Positions 49,388-57,487 of a DNA stretch of 64,000 bases are shown here, piece after piece. Numbering within the stretch: position 1 is the first letter of the stretch; each line of letters opens with the position of its first letter. Source of the stretch: Candidatus Pelagibacter sp. (GTDB lineage: Bacteria > Pseudomonadota > Alphaproteobacteria > Pelagibacterales > Pelagibacteraceae); NCBI GenBank assembly GCA_028343315.1, contig JAOLYI010000001.1:6918-70917 (forward strand), read 5' to 3'. The position numbers were made by a program, and so were the translations under genes. The notes under the pieces were generated by a model. It was not told where the DNA came from. It saw only the letters and a program-made list of their open reading frames with translations, and searched no databases.

Positions 49388-50701
49388 ATGTCTGATAAAT
49401 TTAGTCTCATAATTAAAAATGGCTCTTGTTATATTGATGGCAAGCTTACCAAAACAGACATTGGGTTATCTGGTAATAAGATTCAAAAAATAGGTAAAAT
49501 TGAACTTAATAGTTCAAAAGTTTACGATGCTACTGATAAAGTTGTTTTACCAGGTATCATTGATACTCAAGTTCATTTCAGAGAACCAGGGTCTACTGAT
49601 GCCGAGGATTTAGAAAGTGGAAGTAGAGCAGCCGTTTTAGGAGGGGTAACATCTTTGTTCGAAATGCCTAACACTAATCCTCCCACGTCTAATCTAGTTG
49701 AGTTCGATAAAAAATTACAAGCAGCAAAAAATAGGATGCATAGTAATTACGCTTTTTATTTTGGTGCAACGCCAGACAACACCGATCAACTTGCTAGGCT
49801 TAAAGATGTTGAGGGTTGTTGTGGTGTAAAATTATTTGCAGGCTCATCAACAGGAAACTTATTAGTTGATAAAGAAGCAGATATTGAAAAAGTAATCTCA
49901 AGCAGTGATAGAGTTGTATCGATCCATTCTGAAGATGAAGATATTATAAAGCTTAGAAAAAAATTTATAAGAAAAGGAGATGTTCACTCACACCCTGAAT
50001 GGAGAAATGTAGAGTGCGCAATGTCTTCCACACGAAGAGTTGTTAAAATTGCTGAGCGATACAATAAAAAAATTCATGTTTTACATGTGACTACAAAAGA
50101 TGAAGTAGATTTTTTAGCCATGCACAAAAAAAATGTAACTTTCGAAACCACACCGCAGCATTTAACTCTTTATGCACCAGATTGTTATGACAAACTTGGA
50201 ACTTATGCTCAAATGAATCCTCCATTAAGGACTAAAGAACATTACGATCGTCTATGGGTTGCGATTAAAAATAATATTGTAGATGTATTAGGCTCTGATC
50301 ACGCTCCTCATTTAAAAGAGAATAAAGATAAAGAATATCCGAACACCCCATCAGGAATGCCGGGTGTTCAAACTATTTTCCCAATCATGCTTGATCACGT
50401 AAATAATGGCAAACTTACACTTCAACAGTTAATTAATCTTATGTGTGAAAATCCTTGTAGGATTTTTGGTATTAAGAATAAAGGTTATATAAAAGAAGGC
50501 TTTGACGCTGATTTAACCATTACTGACATGAATAAAGAGGTGACAATTAAAAATGAAATGATTGCAAGCAAATGTGGCTGGACGCCTTTTAATAATCATA
50601 AAGTTAAAGGTTTCCCTGTAGGAACTATTGTTAATGGTCATTTGGTGATGTCAGATGGTAAAGTAATTTTAAAGTCTAAAGGAACACCTCTAAAGTTTTA
50701 A
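49388..50701 (+). CDS. pyrC: Dihydroorotase
   Basis: A 437-residue metal-dependent amidohydrolase of pyrimidine synthesis, class I form. Seen: GIIDTQVHFREPGSTDAED (metal His pair), GGVTSLFEMPNTNP, KLFAGSSTGNLL, IHVLHVTT, and DVLGSDHAPH. A catalytically active enzyme is expected because the metal ligands are kept. TATAAT lies at 49368-49373, only 14 bp before the ATG, and no Shine-Dalgarno is visible. Its end overlaps the convergent prpE by 12 bp. Confidence 0.94.
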   Translation: MSDKFSLIIKNGSCYIDGKLTKTDIGLSGNKIQKIGKIELNSSKVYDATDKVVLPGIIDTQVHFREPGSTDAEDLESGSRAAVLGGVTSLFEMPNTNPPTSNLVEFDKKLQAAKNRMHSNYAFYFGATPDNTDQLARLKDVEGCCGVKLFAGSSTGNLLVDKEADIEKVISSSDRVVSIHSEDEDIIKLRKKFIRKGDVHSHPEWRNVECAMSSTRRVVKIAERYNKKIHVLHVTTKDEVDFLAMHKKNVTFETTPQHLTLYAPDCYDKLGTYAQMNPPLRTKEHYDRLWVAIKNNIVDVLGSDHAPHLKENKDKEYPNTPSGMPGVQTIFPIMLDHVNNGKLTLQQLINLMCENPCRIFGIKNKGYIKEGFDADLTITDMNKEVTIKNEMIASKCGWTPFNNHKVKGFPVGTIVNGHLVMSDGKVILKSKGTPLKF

Positions 50702-52588
50702 AATATTATTTTCAATTAAATCAGCTTTTATTTCATCTAAAATAACTGGATCATCAATTGTTGCAGGCATCTTATAAGGTTCGTTATCAGCTATTTTTCT
50801 AACAGTTCCTCTTAAAACTTTTCCTGATCTTGTTTTAGGCAATCTTTTAACCACAATAGCTATTTTAAAAGCTGCCACGGGACCAACTTTTTCCCTCACC
50901 ATTTTTACACATTCATCGATGATATCTTTTTTATCTTTGGTTACTCCAGCTTTTAAAGCAAGTAAGCCAATAGGAAGTTGCCCTTTAAGTTTATCTGCAA
51001 TACCGATGACAGCACACTCGGCTACATCCTTATGCTCTGCAAGAACTTCTTCTATGGCTCCCGTAGACAATCTGTGTCCTGCAACATTAATAATATCATC
51101 TGTTCTAGACATGATCCAAACGTAACCATCTTCATCTATATGACCCGCGTCATAAGTTTGATAATAACCAGGGTAGGTAGTCATATAATTTTCTTTATAT
51201 CTTTTATCAGCTCCCCAAAGGGTAGGGAAAGTTCCAGGTGGCAAAGGAAGTTTTACAACAATATCACCCATTTTTCCTGGACCAACTTCTTTTCCTTCTG
51301 CATTTAAAACTTTCAAATCATAACCCGGCACAGGTTTAAAAGCTGAACCGTATTTCACTGGAAACGACTCTATTCCTGTACAATCAGAAGTAATCGCCCA
51401 GCTAGTTTCAGTTTGCCACCAATGATCAATTACAGGTGAGTTAGATAATTTTTCAAACCATTTAATTGTGTCAGGATCAGCTCGCTCACCTGCTAGGAAT
51501 AATTTATCAAATTTACTTAAATCATATTTTTTAAAAAATTCTCCATTGGGATCTTCTTTTTTGATAGCTCTAATAGCAGTGGGAGCTGTAAAGAGAGATT
51601 TTACTTTGTGTTCTGAAATCACACGCCAAAAAACTCCAGCGTCAGGCGTCCCAACAGGTTTTCCTTCAAACAAAACTGTAGTGCATCCATAAAACAATGG
51701 AGCGTAAACAATATAAGAGTGACCAACAATCCAACCTATATCACTTGCTGACCACCAAACATCATCTTGATTAATGTTATAAATATTTTTCATCGTCCAT
51801 TTCAAAGCAACGATATGCCCACCTATATCTCTAACAATTCCTTTAGGTAGACCAGTAGTTCCCGAAGTATAAAGTATATAAGCATAATCATTTGCATTCA
51901 TCTTTTCGCAGCCTACAGGCTTTGCATCTTTGTGTGCATCATCCCATGTAATATCCATTTTTGGATTAAGTTCTGCTTTATCTTTATCTCTTTGAAAAAT
52001 AATACATTTATTTGGTTTATGATTTGCAAGCTCAAGCGCTTTGTTGACCAAAGGTTTGTAATGAACAGTTCTTCCAGGTTCATAACCGCAAGAAGCAGTT
52101 ACTAAAAGTTTTGCTTTAGAGTCATCAATTCTACTCGCAAGTTCGTTTGCAGCAAAACCTCCAAAGACAACAGAATGCACTGCTCCAATTCTACCACAAG
52201 CAAGCATCGCAACTACCGCTTCAGGTATCATAGGCATATATATAATTACTCTGTCACCTTTGTTGACACCTTGATTTTTTAATGCTCCAGCAAATAACGA
52301 AACAAGATCTTTTAATTCATTGTAAGTTATATTTTTTTTTGTACCGGTAATGGGACTATCGTAAATAATTGCAAGTTTATCACCTCTACCTTCATCAATA
52401 TGTATATCTAAAGCGTTGTAACAAGTGTTTGTTACACCATCCTCAAACCATTTGTAGAAAGGGGGATTGTTAGAATTTAGAATTTTAGTTGGTTTTTTAT
52501 ACCAAAAGATATTTTCGGAGATCTCTTTCCAAAATTCTTCTCTATCTTGAATAGATTTTTGATAGATTTTCTTATATTTTTGACTCAA
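50690..52588 (-). CDS. prpE: Propionyl-CoA synthetase-like acyl-CoA synthetase
   Basis: A 632-residue adenylate-forming enzyme. Seen: ILYTSGTTGLPKGIVRD (P-loop), WWSASDIGWIVGHSYIVYAPLF (PrpE-like A3 region), LAGERADPDT, WWQTETSWAI, and RSGKVLRG with the acetylatable Lys near residue 595. It activates propionate, or possibly acetate or acrylate, to the CoA thioester. Closest to the PrpE/ACSS3 branch by motif; exact substrate unproven. It is preceded by a hairpin with a T-run on its own strand. Confidence 0.88.
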   Translation of the reverse strand: MSQKYKKIYQKSIQDREEFWKEISENIFWYKKPTKILNSNNPPFYKWFEDGVTNTCYNALDIHIDEGRGDKLAIIYDSPITGTKKNITYNELKDLVSLFAGALKNQGVNKGDRVIIYMPMIPEAVVAMLACGRIGAVHSVVFGGFAANELASRIDDSKAKLLVTASCGYEPGRTVHYKPLVNKALELANHKPNKCIIFQRDKDKAELNPKMDITWDDAHKDAKPVGCEKMNANDYAYILYTSGTTGLPKGIVRDIGGHIVALKWTMKNIYNINQDDVWWSASDIGWIVGHSYIVYAPLFYGCTTVLFEGKPVGTPDAGVFWRVISEHKVKSLFTAPTAIRAIKKEDPNGEFFKKYDLSKFDKLFLAGERADPDTIKWFEKLSNSPVIDHWWQTETSWAITSDCTGIESFPVKYGSAFKPVPGYDLKVLNAEGKEVGPGKMGDIVVKLPLPPGTFPTLWGADKRYKENYMTTYPGYYQTYDAGHIDEDGYVWIMSRTDDIINVAGHRLSTGAIEEVLAEHKDVAECAVIGIADKLKGQLPIGLLALKAGVTKDKKDIIDECVKMVREKVGPVAAFKIAIVVKRLPKTRSGKVLRGTVRKIADNEPYKMPATIDDPVILDEIKADLIENNILKL

Positions 52589-52639
52589 ATTAATTCTCCC
52601 TAAACTCTAAAATTTATCGAGTATTTCATAAATATCCCC

Positions 52640-52676
52640 AAAAAAAAATAGAAAAACCAATAAATATGCGGTTTTT
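52640..52676 (-). terminator. Terminator-like hairpin upstream of the prpE-like gene
   Basis: On the minus strand AAAAACC and GGTTTTT (52652-52658 and 52670-52676) form a 7-bp, A:U-rich stem with an 11-nt loop, followed after three bases by nine T bases (52640-52648). It lies ~50 bp before the prpE start. It may be a leader attenuator or a barrier to antisense transcription; the stem is weak. Confidence 0.3.
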
Positions 52677-52746
52677 AGTAAAAAAAAACACTTCACTGTA
52701 ACTTTGTTTTTTACTATGTTCCATCCATTGCTCGGTAGCGGTTAGA

Positions 52747-52774
52747 TTTACCGTTTGTCTGAGCGGTTTATATA
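52747..52774 (+). promoter_or_regulatory. Candidate proteorhodopsin promoter
   Basis: TTTACC (52747-52752) and TATATA (52769-52774) are 16 bp apart, 40 bp before the proteorhodopsin ATG. They are flanked by two direct AGCGGTT copies (52737-52743, 52762-52768) and an inverted CGGTA/TACCG pair (52733-52737, 52749-52753). The -35 matches consensus at four of six positions. Confidence 0.4.
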
Positions 52775-52813
52775 TAAACTAATTAGAAAACTAAACAAAC
52801 GAGGGAGGTTTTC

Positions 52814-53584
52814 ATGAGTAAATTAAAAATGTTTGCACTAGCTACTGTTGCCGTATTAGGATTTACAGGTTCAGCTAATGCAGAGACAGCTTTATTGGCC
52901 ACAGATGATTTCGTAGGTATTTCATTCTGGTTAGTATCAATGGGTTGTTTAGCAGCTACAGCGTTCTTCTTTTTAGAAAGAGGTTCTGTTGCACCTGCTT
53001 GGAGAGTTTCAATTACAGTTGCGGGATTAGTAACTGGTATCGCATTCATACACTACATGTACATGAGAGAAGTATGGATCGGAACTGGTGAGTCACCAAC
53101 TGTTTACAGATATATTGACTGGTTAATCACAGTGCCATTACTAATGCTTGAGTTCTACTTTGTGTTAGCGGCAGTGAAAAAAGTACCTAGCTCAGTATTC
53201 TGGAAACTTTTAATAGGTTCTCTAGTAATGCTTATAGGTGGTTACCTAGGTGAAGCTGGTTACATGCAACCATTTGTTGGTTTCGTAATCGGAATGGCTG
53301 GCTGGATATATATTCTATTTGAAATATTCTCTGGTGAAGCTGGAACACTTGCAGCGAAAGCTGGTAACAAGTCATTACAAACTGCATTTAGTGCGATGAG
53401 AATAATCGTTACAATCGGTTGGGCTGTATACCCATTAGGTTATATCTTCGGATATTTAACTGGTGGTGTAGACGTTAACTCATTGAACGTTATCTACAAC
53501 GCTGCAGATTTCCTAAACAAGATCGCTTTCGGTCTTATTATTTGGGCTGCTGCAATGCAAAATACTAGAGTTTCAAGAAGCTAG
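52814..53584 (+). CDS. Proteorhodopsin, green-type light-driven proton pump
   Basis: A 256-residue seven-helix retinal protein of the inner membrane with signal peptide (cut near ANA, residue 23). By alignment with green proteorhodopsin: His80 (H75), proton acceptor Asp102 in RYIDWL (D97), donor Glu113 (E108), retinal Lys236 in NKIAFG (K231). The colour-tuning site is Leu110 (L105), predicting green absorption. GGAGG lies seven bases before the ATG, and 8 of 12 Tyr codons are TAC, unlike neighbouring genes, so high expression is likely. A strong terminator follows. Confidence 0.98.
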   Translation: MSKLKMFALATVAVLGFTGSANAETALLATDDFVGISFWLVSMGCLAATAFFFLERGSVAPAWRVSITVAGLVTGIAFIHYMYMREVWIGTGESPTVYRYIDWLITVPLLMLEFYFVLAAVKKVPSSVFWKLLIGSLVMLIGGYLGEAGYMQPFVGFVIGMAGWIYILFEIFSGEAGTLAAKAGNKSLQTAFSAMRIIVTIGWAVYPLGYIFGYLTGGVDVNSLNVIYNAADFLNKIAFGLIIWAAAMQNTRVSRS

Positions 53585-53602
53585 TATTTAAGTAATTAAA
53601 TT

Positions 53603-53640
53603 AAGGGCAGGTATGCTTTACATACTTGCCCTTTTTTTTA
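53603..53640 (+). terminator. Intrinsic terminator after proteorhodopsin
   Basis: A 13-bp stem (53603-53615 with 53621-53633, one G:U pair) with a 5-nt loop, followed by eight T bases. It begins 18 bp past the proteorhodopsin stop and ends 19 bp before the ferredoxin ATG, so it should partly uncouple the two. Confidence 0.93.
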
Positions 53641-53659
53641 GACCTCTATATTCTTCTTA

Positions 53660-53980
53660 ATGCCCAAAATTACATATCAAGACAACAAAGGAAAAAGCAA
53701 AACCATTGAAGTTGAAAACGGCCTTACTGTTATGGAGGGAGCTATTCAAAATGATATTCCTGGGATTGATGCAGACTGCGGTGGTTCTATGGCTTGTGCA
53801 ACCTGCCATGTTTATGTCGAAGAAAAATGGTTAAGTAAACTACCTCAAGCAGAAGAAGCAGAAGTTGATATGATCGATATGGCTTATGAACCAAAAAAAA
53901 ACAGCAGGCTAAGTTGCCAATTAATAGTTACTGACGAATTAGATGGATTAAAAGTTACTACACCATCTCAACAATCATAA
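53660..53980 (+). CDS. [2Fe-2S] ferredoxin, adrenodoxin type
   Basis: A 106-residue electron carrier. Cluster cysteines are seen in ADCGGSMACATCHVYV (C-x5-C-x2-C) and in RLSCQL, the adrenodoxin/putidaredoxin pattern. It would pass electrons to or from the reductase encoded one base later (TAATG overlap). No Shine-Dalgarno lies in the 19 bp after the terminator. TATATT (53647-53652) is eight bases before the ATG, with TTGCCC 15 bp further up, so a leaderless transcript is possible. Confidence 0.94.
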   Translation: MPKITYQDNKGKSKTIEVENGLTVMEGAIQNDIPGIDADCGGSMACATCHVYVEEKWLSKLPQAEEAEVDMIDMAYEPKKNSRLSCQLIVTDELDGLKVTTPSQQS

Positions 53981-54993
53981 TGATTAAAACTGATACAATA
54001 ATAATTGGTGCCGGTCCCGTTGGTTTATTTACCGTTCATCAGCTAGGCATCAAAGGACTAAAGGCAGTAGTGATTGATAATTTAGATAGAGCAGGCGGAC
54101 AATGTATCGAATTGTACCCTGATAAACCAATTTACGACATTCCAGCAGTACCTGAGTGCACTGGAGAGGAATTAACAAAGAATTTGTTAGAACAAATTAA
54201 ACCATTTGATACTAAATTTTTTTTTAATGAAAGAGTTGAAGAGGTCAAACAAGATAAACATAATTGGATAGTTAAGACAAATAATAGTAATGAATTTTCT
54301 GCACCCAATATAATTATAGCTGGAGGAGTAGGATCATTTGAGCCCAGAAAATTGTCACTTAAAGAGATTGAGAAGTTTGAAGATAAATCATTATTCTACG
54401 CCGTAAAAAATAAAGAAAAATTCAAAAATAAGAAAATTTCTATTTTTGGGGGCGGAGATTCAGCATTAGATTGGTCATTAGAGTTATCTAAGTTTTCTAA
54501 AATAACTTTAATACACAGAAGAGATGAATTCAGAGGAGCTCCTCATACTTTATCTGAAATTAGAAAATTAGAAAAAGAAGGAAAAATTTTAATTAAAACA
54601 CCTTGTCAACTTGACTCAGTAGAAGGAAACGAAGTTATAAAATCAATCTCAGTAAAATTTGATGATGGAAAAATAGAGAAAATAAATACTGATATCGTAT
54701 TGAGTTTTTTTGGTTTAATCATGAAACTCGGACCTATAGCTGAGTGGGGTTTAAATATGAACAAAAAAACAATAGAAGTGAATTCTAAAAACTTTGAAAC
54801 TAACAAAAAAGGTATTTTTGCAGTTGGCGATATTTGTAATTATCCAGGAAAACTAAAACTTATTTTATCTGGATTTCATGAGGCAGCGCTTGCATCTGTC
54901 GACTGCTTTAAAAGAGCTAGACCAAATGAAAAATATAGATTTGAATTCACAACTTCATCAAAAAACATTCAAGAGAGACTTGGAAAAAAGTGA
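53980..54993 (+). CDS. Ferredoxin-NADP+ reductase, thioredoxin reductase-like
   Basis: A 337-residue FAD/NAD(P) flavoprotein of the YumC/FNR2 type: FAD motif IIGAGPVGLF (7-16), GGQCIELYPDKPIYDIPA, second dinucleotide motif IFGGGDSALDW (~156-166), and the C-terminal FAD segment GIFAVGDICNYPGK. It lacks the thioredoxin reductase Cys-x-x-Cys, so ferredoxin is the likely partner. Placed between ferredoxin and GST in tight overlaps. Confidence 0.93.
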   Translation: MIKTDTIIIGAGPVGLFTVHQLGIKGLKAVVIDNLDRAGGQCIELYPDKPIYDIPAVPECTGEELTKNLLEQIKPFDTKFFFNERVEEVKQDKHNWIVKTNNSNEFSAPNIIIAGGVGSFEPRKLSLKEIEKFEDKSLFYAVKNKEKFKNKKISIFGGGDSALDWSLELSKFSKITLIHRRDEFRGAPHTLSEIRKLEKEGKILIKTPCQLDSVEGNEVIKSISVKFDDGKIEKINTDIVLSFFGLIMKLGPIAEWGLNMNKKTIEVNSKNFETNKKGIFAVGDICNYPGKLKLILSGFHEAALASVDCFKRARPNEKYRFEFTTSSKNIQERLGKK

Positions 54994-55616
54994 TTGAATT
55001 ATTAACTGCTGATACACCTAATGGAAAAAAAATTTCAATCATGCTTGAGGAAATACAATTTGATTATAAAGTTGTAAAAATAGATATTAATAAAAAAGAG
55101 CAATTTAAACCTGAATTTAAAAAAATAAGTCCTTTTAGCAAAATTCCTGTTATTATTGATCATGATACAAAAACTAGCTTATTTGAGTCAGGAGCTATTT
55201 TAATTTATTTAGGTGAAAAAAGTGGAAAGTTCTATGACAAAGATCAAAGAACATCTATAAATCAGTGGCTGATGGGCCAAATGGCTTATGTCGGGCCTAT
55301 GTTAGGACAGCATCATCAATTTCATCATTACAATCCTGGAAAAAGTGAATTTGGTGAAGATAGATACTTTAAAATATCAGAAAGAATTTACAAAGAACTT
55401 GACGAAAGGTTATCCCAGTCAAAATATTTAGCAGGAAAACAATACACTATTGCAGATATAGCTACATTTCCTTGGATTGCTAGACATGAATGGCATGATA
55501 TTGGTTTGAAAAAATTTAGTAATTTAAAAAGATGGTATGAAGAAATTTCCAAAAGAGAAGCTGTAGTGAAAGGATACGATATCTTAAATAAAGGAGATCA
55601 AATTCCAAAAGCTTAA
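54990..55616 (+). CDS. Glutathione S-transferase, nu-class-like (YfcG/YghU)
   Basis: A 208-residue thioredoxin-fold plus helical GST protein. Start is GTG inside the reductase stop (GTGA). Seen: LLTADTPNGKKISIMLEE, SPFSKIPVIID, ESGAILIYLGEKSG, and helical-domain LMGQMAYVGPMLGQ, ADIATFPWIARHEW. E. coli YfcG is a glutathione-dependent disulfide reductase, a role that would suit this redox block. Substrate unproven. Confidence 0.9.
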   Translation: MIELLTADTPNGKKISIMLEEIQFDYKVVKIDINKKEQFKPEFKKISPFSKIPVIIDHDTKTSLFESGAILIYLGEKSGKFYDKDQRTSINQWLMGQMAYVGPMLGQHHQFHHYNPGKSEFGEDRYFKISERIYKELDERLSQSKYLAGKQYTIADIATFPWIARHEWHDIGLKKFSNLKRWYEEISKREAVVKGYDILNKGDQIPKA

Positions 55617-56038
55617 TCATCTACAAAAATTTTTTCATCTCTTTCATGCTTTTCTTGAGCTTCGATTGAAAGAGTAGCGACAGGTCTAGCCATTAATCTT
55701 TTTAAACCAATTGGTTCTCCAGTCTCCTCACAATAACCGTAGGTGCCTTCTTTAAGTCTTTGTAGAGCCGAATTAATTTTAGAAATTAACTTTCTACTTC
55801 TATTTAAAGCTTTCATTTCAACAGTTTTGTCAGTGTACGAAGAGGCCTGATCAACAATATCGGCAGACGAGACATTGTCGTCTGAAGAATTTAGCAAGTT
55901 TCCTAAATTATTCGCTTTAATGATATCTTTTTTCCAATTTAATAGCGCCTCAGTAAAAAATTTTTTATGTTTGGCACACATGTATTTTTCCTTGGAGTTT
56001 GGTATATATTTTTTTTTAGTAGTGGTTTTTTTTAGCAT
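55613..56038 (-). CDS. dksA: RNA polymerase-binding regulator DksA
   Basis: A 141-residue DksA/TraR protein. A basic N-terminus, a long coiled coil (~20-95, LLNWKKDIIKANN then LISKINSALQRL) and a C-terminal zinc-finger-like part, GYCEETGEPIGLKRLMARPVATLSIEAQE. Only one of the four classical zinc cysteines is kept, the pattern known from other alphaproteobacteria. With ppGpp it tunes rRNA and amino-acid promoters. Its consensus promoter puts the start point only about eight bases before ATG. Confidence 0.93.
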   Translation of the reverse strand: MLKKTTTKKKYIPNSKEKYMCAKHKKFFTEALLNWKKDIIKANNLGNLLNSSDDNVSSADIVDQASSYTDKTVEMKALNRSRKLISKINSALQRLKEGTYGYCEETGEPIGLKRLMARPVATLSIEAQEKHERDEKIFVDD

Positions 56039-56053
56039 TTTTTGATTTCGGCG

Positions 56054-56081
56054 AGTATATGTTTGATTTTAGGCGTGTCAA
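56054..56081 (-). promoter_or_regulatory. dksA promoter
   Basis: On the minus strand TTGACA (56076-56081, perfect) and TATACT (56054-56059, five of six) are 16 bp apart. The start point is expected near 56046, giving a leader of roughly eight bases with no Shine-Dalgarno. It is the best sigma-70 match I noticed in the window. Confidence 0.7.
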
Positions 56082-56113
56082 TAGCTTATAAATTATAATA
56101 ATTTCATATTAAA

Positions 56114-57487
56114 ATGATACTTAAAAAAAACATTACAAAGGTATTTTACATATTTATTTTTTTTCATCTTCTTTTATGGACAATAATTCCCTCGGTTTCA
56201 AATTTAAATTTACCTTTAGATACTATAGAGGCTTTGGCTTGGGGAAGTAATTTGGAATGGGGTTTTAATAAACATCCTCCTTTAAGCGCGTTTGCCGTTG
56301 AGATGTTTTACATAATTTTTGGATCAAATGATTGGGCGTATTATCTCCTTAGTCAAATTTTTGTAATTGTTGCATTAGTTTTTGTTTGGAAATTCTCCAA
56401 TGAAATATTCGAGGATAAAATTTATTCTTTTATGTCTGTTTTGGCCTTAACCGGGATTTATTTTTATAATTTTACGACCCCTGAATTTAATGTTAATGTT
56501 TCTCAACTTCCATTTTGGGCTTTAACTATTTATTTTTTTTGGAAGGGTATAAACTCAAATAATAAAATTAATTGGATACTATTTGGTGTTTTTTCTGCTT
56601 TAGGTTTTTTATCAAAATATTTGTTCATTTATATTCTTATTGCAATATTTATCTATTTTATTTTAAATTTAAGAAAATATAAAAAATTTATTTCTAGCTA
56701 TTTTTTATCAATAATAATTTCATTAATTATACTAACACCTCATTTTTTTTGGCTATTTAAGAATAATTTTATAACAATTTTTTATGGTTTAAAAAGATCT
56801 TCATTAACAGACGCAACATGGATTGATCATTTAGAAAATCCTCTAATTTTTTTAATAAAACAAATAGTAATTTTAATTCCATTTTTTATAATTGTTCTAG
56901 TTTTATTAAAAAAAATAAATTTTAAGCTAAATATTAAAAGTAAGAAATTTTTATTTCTAATTTCAATAAATTTAATTCCTATTGCTTTAATGTTAATTAC
57001 TTCAATTGTTTCTGGAGCTAAAATCAGGACTATGTGGATGACTCCATTTTATTTATTTTTTGGAACATTATTTATAGAAATTTTCAGAAAAAATATTGAT
57101 TTTAAAAAGATAAAAAGATTTTATGCAATTTGCTTATCTTTATTTATTTTATCACCTGTAATTTATTTGGGAATATCTGTTTATGATAAAAAAAAACGTA
57201 CAGATTTTCCAGGGAAAGAAATTGCTAGACTTGTTCAAAATAAATGGAATGATAATTACGTAAACGATATAAAAATAGTTATTGGAGACGAATGGTTCGC
57301 AGGAAATTTATCTTATCATTTAACGTCGAGACCGATTTGGCTCAATGATCTAAAAAATAAAGCCTCTAAAATTAAAGATGATCAAGGAGTAATTTATGTA
57401 GGAAATTCAAAAATATTAAAAGAAATTTGTCCAGGAGTTTTTGGAAAAATATCACCTGTTGGATATTGCATGATTGGCAAAAGATGA
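56114..57487 (+). CDS. Membrane glycosyltransferase, GT39/GT83-like (ArnT family)
   Basis: A 457-residue polytopic protein with about ten hydrophobic helices. The first periplasmic loop has LPLDTIEALAWG, with the acidic residues expected for lipid-phosphate sugar transferases, and NKHPPLSAF, the family HPP motif. A soluble C-terminal domain (~370-457) follows. It would transfer a sugar from a polyprenyl phosphate to lipid A, a glycan or protein. It overlaps by 4 bp the GT2 gene that could make the lipid-linked donor. Confidence 0.88.
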   Translation: MILKKNITKVFYIFIFFHLLLWTIIPSVSNLNLPLDTIEALAWGSNLEWGFNKHPPLSAFAVEMFYIIFGSNDWAYYLLSQIFVIVALVFVWKFSNEIFEDKIYSFMSVLALTGIYFYNFTTPEFNVNVSQLPFWALTIYFFWKGINSNNKINWILFGVFSALGFLSKYLFIYILIAIFIYFILNLRKYKKFISSYFLSIIISLIILTPHFFWLFKNNFITIFYGLKRSSLTDATWIDHLENPLIFLIKQIVILIPFFIIVLVLLKKINFKLNIKSKKFLFLISINLIPIALMLITSIVSGAKIRTMWMTPFYLFFGTLFIEIFRKNIDFKKIKRFYAICLSLFILSPVIYLGISVYDKKKRTDFPGKEIARLVQNKWNDNYVNDIKIVIGDEWFAGNLSYHLTSRPIWLNDLKNKASKIKDDQGVIYVGNSKILKEICPGVFGKISPVGYCMIGKR

